A stretch of 7,101 nt of DNA, taken from positions 1 to 7,101 of the forward strand of contig NZ_JBFIII010000121.1 of the NCBI RefSeq assembly GCF_041601295.1. Direction: 5' to 3'. This DNA is from Immundisolibacter sp. Lineage in GTDB: Bacteria; Pseudomonadota; Gammaproteobacteria; Immundisolibacterales; Immundisolibacteraceae. Shown here piece by piece: positions 1-5,757 of this stretch. The stretch's first letter is position 1, and every line of letters starts with the position of its first letter. Below the pieces are notes generated by a model. It did not search any database. It saw nothing but the letters and a program-made list of their open reading frames with translations, and was not told the DNA's origin. Made by a program: the position numbers and the translations under genes.

Positions 1-184
1 GACACACCACGGCGCCCCAGAAGACCAGGTAGGCGATTATACCGACCAGACCGACTTCGGCCAGCAGGTTAAGGTAGTAGTTGTGGGCATGCCCCAGGGG
101 GAAGGGCGTTGGGTTGGTGTCGCATGGAAGCTGGTCCCTTAAAGTAGTCAAATCAAACTTCGCAAACGCTGCGACACGCGCCTC
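1..184 (-). pseudogene. C-terminal fragment of a Wzy/WaaL-type O-antigen ligase
   Basis: Read on the minus strand, positions 125 to 2 encode NPTPFPLGHAHNYYLNLLAE followed by VGLVGIIAYLVFW. This matches the conserved periplasmic-loop motif and following membrane helix of O-antigen ligase / polymerase proteins (Wzy_C family), which join or polymerise O-antigen or related glycans at the inner membrane. The HAHN core lies at 91-80. In full-length family members this motif sits in the C-terminal half, after many membrane helices. Here the frame is closed by a TGA at 187-185, there is no in-frame ATG (only a TTG at 151-149), and the residues before the motif do not look like the family. The upstream DNA turns AT-rich. 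I infer a gene cut near position 115-125 by deletion or recombination, or an assembly join. The rest of the C-terminus runs off the left edge. Family assignment is firm; pseudogene status is inferred. Confidence 0.65.
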
Positions 185-332
185 TCACTTTGAGATTCCG
201 ATTAGCACCGCTCGTGCCAACCCAATAATTCATTTTATAAACAATTGGTTAAAAATTATTTCGGCTGTTCTCCCAGTGCGAATTGTAAAATTTACTGACG
301 TCTTGGCGCCGATAAAAACCATCCCAAGTCGA

Positions 333-357
333 AAAAATACGTATTTTTATAAAAATA
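333..357. repeat. Two overlapping perfect AT palindromes
   Basis: Positions 333-348 read AAAAATACGTATTTTT, a perfect 16-base palindrome. Positions 342-357 read TATTTTTATAAAAATA, a second perfect 16-base palindrome that shares seven bases with the first. Together they form a tandem dyad about 90 bases upstream of the methyltransferase start. The arrangement could be a regulator-binding operator, a cruciform-prone or curved promoter element, or part of a recombination boundary. The dyads are seen directly; their role is not shown by the sequence. Confidence 0.4.
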
Positions 358-435
358 TACCTTTAATTACAAATCGATAAATGAAAATCTGGCGGCCACA
401 TGGGCAATGTAAATAATTCTGACGACCCGCCCAGA

Positions 436-440
436 AGAGG
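436..440 (+). promoter_or_regulatory. Ribosome binding site of the methyltransferase gene
   Basis: AGAGG lies eight bases before the ATG at 449. It supports that start, which also places the conserved N-terminal SYDQVPY motif at residues 8-14, where the family expects it. Confidence 0.55.
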
Positions 441-448
441 GCGAGCGG

Positions 449-2014
449 ATGCGTGATACGCATGGCACGAGCTACGACCAAGTTCCATACGAGAGTTTCC
501 CCTTCCGGCAGACCCATCCGGACCGGCTGGCGACCCTCGGCCAGTTGTTTGGCTTGCAGCCGGCCGAACTGGCGCGCAGCCGTGTCCTGGAACTGGGCTG
601 TGCCGCCGGCGGCAACCTGATCCCGATGGCACTGGCCCTGCCAGGGGCCAACTTTGTCGGCGTCGACCTGTCCACCGTACAAGTGGCCCAGGGCCAAAAA
701 ATCATCGCGGACCTGGGCCTACGCAACATCCGCCTGTTGGCGATGAGCATCACTGATGTGAATACCGGACTCGGCGAGTTCGATTACATCCTTGCGCACG
801 GCGTGTACTCATGGGTACCAAACACCGTGCAGGAAAAGATGCTGGCTATCTGCGGCGACCAGCTCAGCGCCAACGGTATTGCCTATATCAGCTACAACAC
901 CCTCCCCGGCTGGCGCATGCGCGGCATGATCCGCGATCTCATGCGCTACCACGCCATGCAGTTCGCCGATCCAGCACCACGGGTAGCCCAGGCGCGCGCG
1001 ATTCTGGACTTTCTGGCCCGCTCAGTGCCGACACAAGACAATGCCTACGGCATGCTGCTCAAGTCGGAACTGGAAGGCCTGCAAAACTCGCCCGATTACT
1101 ACATCCTGCACGAACACCTGGAGGACACCAACGAGCCGGTCTACTTCCATGAGTTCGCCGAACGCGCGTCCCGCAACGGCCTGCAATACCTGGCGGAGGC
1201 GGATTTTCACAGCATGCTGACATCGAACTTTGCCCCCGAAGTCAAGGACACCGTGGTGCGCATAGCACCGGATGTCATCCGCCAAGAACAGCTCATGGAT
1301 TTCCTGCGTAACCGTACCTTCCGCCAGACCCTGCTGGTACGCCAAAACTTGACAGTAAACCGCACCCTGACGCCAGAGCGGGTGACGCCGTTGTGGGTCA
1401 GCGGTTCGTTGCTGCCCGTGAACCCCACGCCTGAACTTGCCACGCAGCGGGAAGAAGCATTCCGCGCGCCCGACGGCGGCAGGCTGAAAACGCCGAATCC
1501 GATAAGCAAAGCCGCCATCGTTGTGCTCGCGCGGGACTGGCCCCGGGCCTTGGCCTTCGCTGATTTAGTCAGGGAGTCACTGGCATTGCTGGGGATACCG
1601 GCCCCACAGGCGGCACAGCCAGGACTCAGCGTCGAACAGACCCTGGCCTCCGACCTGTTGCAGTGCTACGGCGTTGGGCTGGTAGAACTTCATTCCTGCC
1701 CCTCGGCTTTCGTCACCCAGCCCGGAGAACACGCCGAGGCCAGTCCTCTTGCCCGCTGGCAAGCGGCGCAGGGCCTGCTTCACGTCACCAACATGCGGCA
1801 TGAAATGGCCAATATCGACGCCAATCTTGGCCGGCTACTGCGACTACTGGACGGCACGCGCGATCGAGACACGATTTACCGCATCGTGGCTGGCTGGAGC
1901 ACCTCGGCCAACGTGGCCACCGCGGCGAACCGGAAAAAGCTGGCCATCGCCGTGCGCGAACGTGTGGACCAGGCGCTGTTTCAGCTAGGCCGCTCGGCCC
2001 TGCTGCTGGCCTAG
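449..2014 (+). CDS. SAM-dependent methyltransferase with regulatory domain (bacterial protein-lysine methyltransferase type)
   Basis: A 521-residue cytoplasmic methyltransferase. The N-terminal SYDQVPYESFPF (8-19) and THPDRL (22-27) are typical of this family. A class I Rossmann fold follows: SAM-binding motif I VLELGCAAGG (46-55), acidic D73 in VGVDLS, DYILAHGVYSWVP (112-124) and ISYNTLPGW (147-155). Residues about 214-300 (PDYYILHEHLEDTNEPVYF to MDFLRNRTFRQTLL) match the methyltransferase regulatory domain, PF10119. The C-terminal part, about 400-521, includes VTNMRHE and LLDGTRDRDTI and resembles the helical/winged-helix tail of the family. Characterised relatives are the rickettsial lysine methyltransferases PKMT1/PKMT2, which methylate the surface protein OmpB. 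The substrate here is unknown. The gene looks complete and intact, stands alone, and ends convergent to the MFS gene. The broken O-antigen ligase upstream hints at a cell-surface locus, but this is inference. Confidence 0.88.
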   Translation: MRDTHGTSYDQVPYESFPFRQTHPDRLATLGQLFGLQPAELARSRVLELGCAAGGNLIPMALALPGANFVGVDLSTVQVAQGQKIIADLGLRNIRLLAMSITDVNTGLGEFDYILAHGVYSWVPNTVQEKMLAICGDQLSANGIAYISYNTLPGWRMRGMIRDLMRYHAMQFADPAPRVAQARAILDFLARSVPTQDNAYGMLLKSELEGLQNSPDYYILHEHLEDTNEPVYFHEFAERASRNGLQYLAEADFHSMLTSNFAPEVKDTVVRIAPDVIRQEQLMDFLRNRTFRQTLLVRQNLTVNRTLTPERVTPLWVSGSLLPVNPTPELATQREEAFRAPDGGRLKTPNPISKAAIVVLARDWPRALAFADLVRESLALLGIPAPQAAQPGLSVEQTLASDLLQCYGVGLVELHSCPSAFVTQPGEHAEASPLARWQAAQGLLHVTNMRHEMANIDANLGRLLRLLDGTRDRDTIYRIVAGWSTSANVATAANRKKLAIAVRERVDQALFQLGRSALLLA

Positions 2015-2125
2015 AGAAACGATTAAGGATGTTGCCCTCACGGCAGAACCGGGAGACGCCTTCGCGGGTGATCACGTCCCGGACATTGCCGAACTCCGCG
2101 CCGACGTAATGTAACGCCTGGCGAC
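2015..2125. other. Convergent intergenic region with a coding-like remnant and a nested hairpin
   Basis: This gap separates the 3' ends of the methyltransferase and MFS genes. Its minus strand carries an open, GC3-rich frame (about 2137-2016) reading ALHYVGAEFGNVRDVITREG, then SRFCREGNILNRFS. It looks protein-like but has no start of its own and no stop before it enters the methyltransferase in antisense. I do not recognise the family. In the same DNA, CGGCA (2041-2045) pairs with TGCCG (2087-2091), and inside it CCGGGA (2049-2054) pairs with TCCCGG (2077-2082). This could end transcription from either side, but there is no T-run on either strand, so it is not a standard intrinsic terminator. 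Confidence 0.35.
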
Positions 2126-3331
2126 TCAGGTAGGCTGCGGACTGACTGGCCGCGGCAACCACAAGCCGACCGCGCACAACGCCGACACTCCCGCCACCGA
2201 AGCCCAGGCGATGCCATAGCCGGGGCCGTCCGCCAGGGCGCCAAAAACCACCGGACCCAGCACGAAGCCGCCCCAGGCGACGTTGATTAGCACGCCAACC
2301 GCGGTCCCGGCCACGGCGATGCCGACCGACTCGGCGATCACCACCATCAACAGCCCCTGCCAGCCCATGGCGCAAAAGCCATACAGCAGGCCAATCAGCG
2401 CCGGCACCACCAGCGGCCCGTTGACCGGCAACAGGGCCAAACCCGCCGCCGCCGCCGCGGTTAGCGCCATCACCAGTGCCAGGCAGCGGCTACGGGAATG
2501 GGTAAAAAAGCGGTCGGCGATCACCCCCCAGGCCACGCGTCCTAGCGCGGCTGCCAGCAGCGCGCCGCTGAGCAGACTGCCGGCCGCCGCCGCCGACACG
2601 CCCTGGCGGTCGGTCAGGAACAGCACAAAAAACGTCGTCATCGCGATCTGCGCGTAAGCGATGAAAGGCGCCAGCAGTAACAGGCGCACGAAGGGCCGGT
2701 TGCTGAAAAGCTGCCCCGCCACGGCGCGCAGACCAGGCCGGGCCGCAGCCGGTGTTGATGTCAGATCCACCGGTCGGTCGCGGTAGAGCAGGCCACTCAG
2801 GACGGCCGCCAGCCCGGCACCTGCTGCAACCAGTAACACCGCGGTACGCCAACCCAGCCCCAGCGCCAGACTAGGCAGTGCCGCCGCGGCCAGCGCTGCG
2901 CCGAGCATGTTGCCGGTCTGGCGCAAACCCATGGCGGTGGCGCGCTGCCGCGGTGGAAACCAGTGCAGCACGCCGCGTGTACCGACCTGGTTGATGGCGC
3001 CGTTTCCCAATCCGCACAGCCCGGCAAGGACGATGACCGCAAGCAGGGTCTTGGCGGCGCTGAGCAAGGCCAGCGGAATCGCCATGGCCAACAGACACGC
3101 CAGCAGCAGCCAGCGGCCGTCGAAACGATCGGCCAGCACTCCGGCCGGCACCGCCATCAGCGCACCGATCACGTAGAAGGCAGACTGCACGGCGCCGAAC
3201 TGGGCCTTGCTGACCGACAGTTCCGCCACCAGAAACGGCGCCAATGGCCCCCACAGGTAGGAGCCGGAGGACATTGCAATCTGGCCCACGACCAGCAGGC
3301 CCAGCATGCTCCAGGCGTTGCGCCAGGCCAC
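2126..3331 (-). CDS. Major facilitator superfamily (MFS) transporter
   Basis: A 401-residue inner-membrane protein made almost wholly of hydrophobic segments, consistent with the 12-helix MFS fold and its usual length of about 400 residues. The loop 2-3 signature (motif A) is GVLADRFDGR (64-73), and its second-half counterpart is GVIADR (269-274). HWFPPRQRATAMGLRQTG (123-140) is typical of organic-anion and related MFS symporters. It probably moves a small organic solute, driven by the proton or sodium gradient; the substrate cannot be read from sequence. The start is GTG at 3331, 12 bases after the stop of the acyl-CoA synthetase, so the two are probably co-transcribed. An internal ATG at residue 9 is an alternative start; neither has a strong ribosome binding site. 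The pairing suggests import of an acid that the synthetase then activates, or export of a product. Confidence 0.88.
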   Translation of the reverse strand: MAWRNAWSMLGLLVVGQIAMSSGSYLWGPLAPFLVAELSVSKAQFGAVQSAFYVIGALMAVPAGVLADRFDGRWLLLACLLAMAIPLALLSAAKTLLAVIVLAGLCGLGNGAINQVGTRGVLHWFPPRQRATAMGLRQTGNMLGAALAAAALPSLALGLGWRTAVLLVAAGAGLAAVLSGLLYRDRPVDLTSTPAAARPGLRAVAGQLFSNRPFVRLLLLAPFIAYAQIAMTTFFVLFLTDRQGVSAAAAGSLLSGALLAAALGRVAWGVIADRFFTHSRSRCLALVMALTAAAAAGLALLPVNGPLVVPALIGLLYGFCAMGWQGLLMVVIAESVGIAVAGTAVGVLINVAWGGFVLGPVVFGALADGPGYGIAWASVAGVSALCAVGLWLPRPVSPQPT

Positions 3332-3341
3332 CTCAGGTGGC
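3327..3341 (-). promoter_or_regulatory. Palindrome overlapping the MFS start codon
   Basis: Positions 3327-3341 read GCCACCTCAGGTGGC, seven complementary bases on each side of a single central base. In the minus-strand mRNA it could fold into a six-pair hairpin with a three-base loop. The GTG start of the transporter (3331-3329) lies inside the downstream arm, so folding could reduce initiation or link it to translation of the upstream synthetase. That the dyad exists is seen; any role is inference. Confidence 0.3.
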
Positions 3342-3343
3342 GC

Positions 3344-4915
3344 TCAGGCTGCCGGCCAGGGCAACTGCGAAGGGTCGGCGCGCAACTCGTCGCGCAGCCT
3401 GGCCTTGGCAATCTTACCGGTGGCGCCCCGGGGCAGATCGTCCACGAACAGAATATGCTTGGGCAACTCGAAACGCCCCAGGCGCGGCCGACAAAATGCC
3501 AACAGCTCCTGGACCGTGGCGCGCTGCCCCGGCCGGAGGCTGACGATGGCCACGACCGCCTCGCCCCACTGCGGGTGCGGTGCCCCCACTACAGCCGCTT
3601 CACGTATCGCGGGGTGTTCCGCGAGTACGGCTTCCACGGTTACCGGGTAAACGTTGTAACCGCCGGTGATGATGAGAAATTTCTTGCGGTCGGTCAGATA
3701 TAAATAGCCCTCCTGGTCAAAACGGCCAAGATCGTGGGTGCGTAGCCAGGCGCCACTGAACAGTTCGGCGTTTTCCTCGGGGCGATTGAGGTAACCGGGC
3801 GTGTTGACCGTGCCCTGTACCCATATCTCGCCGACTTCGCCCATCTCAAGCTTGGCCCCGCCGTCGGCACGAACAGACACGTCGACGTGCAGCGCCGGCC
3901 GGCCGCAGGACGTCAACAACTCCGGCCGGCCATCGAGCGCCCGCACGTGGTCCCGGTGCTGCAGAAAACTCAGCCAGCCGGCGGTGGCCTCGGTCAGGCC
4001 ATACAGCTGGATCAGCTCACAACCGAGCTGGCTCATGGCGCCGCGGATCAGCTGCGGTGTGGCCGGCGAGGAGCCATAGCTGACCATGCGCAGGGCAGAC
4101 AAATCGTGGTGGCCAGAGGCGTGCTGCTCCAGCACCCGTTGCAGCATGGTGGGCACAAAAATTCCAGTCGTGGCGCGGTGTCCGGCCATCAGATCGAGGC
4201 TGCGCGCGGGGTCAAAATCCCCGTCCGGCAACAACACTGTCATGCCATTGACCAAACCCAGCGTGGCGCACAGCAGCGGCACGCCGGCCATCGGAAACGG
4301 CGCATAGTAGATGTCCGACTGGCGCAGGCCCAGCAGCAGGCTCGAATACACTAGCGCGTCGCGCACACCGCGCTGCGTCCATAGGGCGCCCTTCGGTAGA
4401 CCCGTGGTACCCGTGGTGTAGCTAATGGCGATCAGATCGTCTTCAGTCAATGCCGGTAGCGTGGGCCGGCTGCCCTCGGCCGCCAGCAGCGTCTCGTAGT
4501 CCAGCGGCAGTCCGTGACCGGGGCCATAGCCGATCAGGATCAGCCCGGCGCGGCGCAGGGCGTCGAGTTCCCCCACCAGCAGAGGCACGCAGGATGCCTC
4601 CACCAGCAGCACGCGCGCCGACGAGTCGTGCAGCAGATGCAGCATCTCGCGCGGCGCGTAGCGCCAATTGATGCCCACCCGCAGCGCGCCCAGCTTCAGA
4701 CACGCGTACCAGTGCTCGATCACCTCCACGCGCTCGTGCGCCAGCACCGCGCATACCGTGCCCTTGCCCACGCCCAGGCGCTGCAGGGCAGCGGCCAGGC
4801 GGTCGGCGCGGCGATCCATGTCGCCCCAGGTGCGACGACGGTCGCCATCGATGAACGCGGTCTGATCGGCCAGGGCTGCGCTGCAACGGCGCAGCAAATC
4901 TCGCGGCAGAATCAC
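3344..4915 (-). CDS. Class I AMP-forming acyl-CoA synthetase / ligase
   Basis: A 523-residue adenylate-forming enzyme, expected to convert a carboxylic acid, ATP and CoA to acyl-CoA, AMP and pyrophosphate in the cytoplasm. Family motifs appear in order: phosphate-binding loop YTTGTTGLPKG (166-176), QLYGLTEA (303-310), the adenosine/hinge region LRTHDLGRFD (391-400) to DRKKFLIITGGYNVYP (409-424), and catalytic lysine K501 in PRGATGK. The length is usual for medium- or long-chain and aromatic acyl-CoA ligases. Two core positions are unusual: THD replaces the common TGD, and F413 follows DRKK where an acidic residue is common. The key aspartate D395 and the lysine remain, so activity is expected. 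It starts at GTG 4915 with a strong AGGAGG eight bases upstream. The MFS gene follows after 12 bases. The acid substrate is unknown. Confidence 0.92.
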   Translation of the reverse strand: MILPRDLLRRCSAALADQTAFIDGDRRRTWGDMDRRADRLAAALQRLGVGKGTVCAVLAHERVEVIEHWYACLKLGALRVGINWRYAPREMLHLLHDSSARVLLVEASCVPLLVGELDALRRAGLILIGYGPGHGLPLDYETLLAAEGSRPTLPALTEDDLIAISYTTGTTGLPKGALWTQRGVRDALVYSSLLLGLRQSDIYYAPFPMAGVPLLCATLGLVNGMTVLLPDGDFDPARSLDLMAGHRATTGIFVPTMLQRVLEQHASGHHDLSALRMVSYGSSPATPQLIRGAMSQLGCELIQLYGLTEATAGWLSFLQHRDHVRALDGRPELLTSCGRPALHVDVSVRADGGAKLEMGEVGEIWVQGTVNTPGYLNRPEENAELFSGAWLRTHDLGRFDQEGYLYLTDRKKFLIITGGYNVYPVTVEAVLAEHPAIREAAVVGAPHPQWGEAVVAIVSLRPGQRATVQELLAFCRPRLGRFELPKHILFVDDLPRGATGKIAKARLRDELRADPSQLPWPAA

Positions 4916-4923
4916 GCAGGTCT

Positions 4924-4929
4924 CCTCCT
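4924..4929 (-). promoter_or_regulatory. Strong Shine-Dalgarno for the acyl-CoA synthetase
   Basis: On the minus strand these bases read AGGAGG, eight bases before the GTG at 4915. This full consensus match is what justifies choosing the GTG start. Confidence 0.8.
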
Positions 4930-4940
4930 ATGGAGCGATC

Positions 4941-4974
4941 TTGATCTTTTTTAACGGCGCGACTCGCCTAGAAT
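4941..4974 (+). promoter_or_regulatory. Possible promoter of the exported-protein gene
   Basis: TAGAAT at 4969-4974 is a good -10 match, about 50 bases before the ATG at 5026. The upstream TTGATC (4941-4946) resembles a -35 box, but the 22-base spacer is too long. The T-run at 4947-4952 sits at a more normal distance (16 bases) but is a poor -35. The site lies in the 110-base divergent region shared with the acyl-CoA synthetase, so both genes may be controlled here. Confidence 0.35.
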
Positions 4975-5025
4975 GCGGGTGTGCCCGTCCCGGCCGCTCG
5001 TGCCAATCCCCGCGAGGTTACCGCA

Positions 5026-5757
5026 ATGAAACGCCTCATCGGATGCCTGCTCACCGCGCTTATCGGTACCACCAGCGCCGTCAGCGCGGTGGAAGACGAC
5101 TTCAACAGCCGCTGCGGCAGCTCAGTGCCGCCACAGATAACGCCGGGCACCGACACCGGGGTGGTGATCGTGGACGCCGCGCTCCGCGCCTACGTGCCGG
5201 TCGAGATGATGGTTGACCGGGGCATTGCAGTGCTCAGCAGCCTGGAACGCGGCATCGGCTCGCGCGCCAGTCGCTACCAATGCACCGAGCTGATGGTCAT
5301 TCCCAACCTGCCACCGGGGCGTTATCGGTTGGTATCACTGGAAGGCCAGGTCAGCAGCATGACCCTGCCACAGCGTTTTTTGTACCCCATGCCTGGCGAC
5401 GGCTACCAGGTCGTCAATCCTCACGACTGGCGTCAGGGACCACAGACCTACCGGGTGCAGTTACCGCGCCTGCCGGAACTGGAAGTCGAAGTCAAAGCCG
5501 GTGCGGTGAGTTATCTGGGTCAGGTTCAGGTGCTGCGTAACCGCGGCTCCAGCCATGCCGTAAAGGCCGAGCTGGCGCCCGATGCCGCTCGTGAGCGGGT
5601 CGCCCGTCAGCGTATGCACCGCCTGGCGGGCCTGCCACCAGCCGGCCTGCAGTTACCCACCGCCGTGCCAGCGCAAACGCCCGACGCGCCGCCAGCACCT
5701 GCCGCTACAGATGCCACTGCGCCGGCAAGTCCTGTACCGGCAGCGGCGCAACCGTGA
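5026..5757 (+). CDS. Exported protein of unknown function with a beta-sandwich-like core and Pro/Ala-rich tail
   Basis: A 243-residue protein that I cannot assign to a named family. The start is ATG 5026, with GAGG (5014-5017) eight bases upstream. MKRLIGCLLTALIGTTSAVSA is a typical Sec signal peptide with cleavage after the AVSA at residues 18-21, so the protein should reach the periplasm or beyond. The mature part has two cysteines (C30, C86) that could form a disulfide. NLPPGRYRLVSLEGQ (94-108) and VEVKAGAVSYLGQVQVLR (154-171) recall small beta-sandwich exported domains of the DUF2846 / transthyretin-like sort; this is only a resemblance. Residues about 204-243 are a low-complexity Pro/Ala tail, perhaps a flexible or envelope-spanning linker. 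C7 falls in an LIGC sequence but lies too close to the N-terminus for a lipobox. The gene is divergent from the acyl-CoA synthetase, and its 3' end overlaps the PP-loop gene by 53 bases. Confidence 0.75.
   Translation: MKRLIGCLLTALIGTTSAVSAVEDDFNSRCGSSVPPQITPGTDTGVVIVDAALRAYVPVEMMVDRGIAVLSSLERGIGSRASRYQCTELMVIPNLPPGRYRLVSLEGQVSSMTLPQRFLYPMPGDGYQVVNPHDWRQGPQTYRVQLPRLPELEVEVKAGAVSYLGQVQVLRNRGSSHAVKAELAPDAARERVARQRMHRLAGLPPAGLQLPTAVPAQTPDAPPAPAATDATAPASPVPAAAQP

Larger units (their letters stand above)
185..448. other. AT-rich intergenic segment upstream of the methyltransferase
   Basis: This stretch is much richer in A and T than the rest of the window, most strongly from about 220 to 375. I find no convincing gene on either strand. 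An open frame runs through it on the plus strand (81-380), but it overlaps the O-antigen ligase fragment in antisense and its product shows no family features. The segment should contain the methyltransferase promoter, but no well-spaced -35/-10 pair stands out. TTTACT (290-295) with GATAAA (311-316) is possible, but its spacer is only 15 bases. Confidence 0.55.

Noticed and set aside
81..380. Open frame on the plus strand across the AT-rich region (99 residues)
   Set aside because: Its first part is antisense to the O-antigen ligase motif, and the rest has no family features or ribosome binding site.
2963..3703. Plus-strand frame of 246 codons opposite the MFS and synthetase genes
   Set aside because: It is Gln- and Arg-rich, spans two real genes in antisense and shows no motif.
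4981..5025. Upstream GTG start for the exported protein
   Set aside because: It would add 15 residues before the signal peptide, while ATG 5026 has a well-spaced GAGG and gives a normal signal sequence.
5044..5046. Lipobox cysteine (LIGC) at residue 7 of the exported protein
   Set aside because: It lies too near the N-terminus, with no hydrophobic stretch before it; the site after AVSA fits ordinary signal cleavage.
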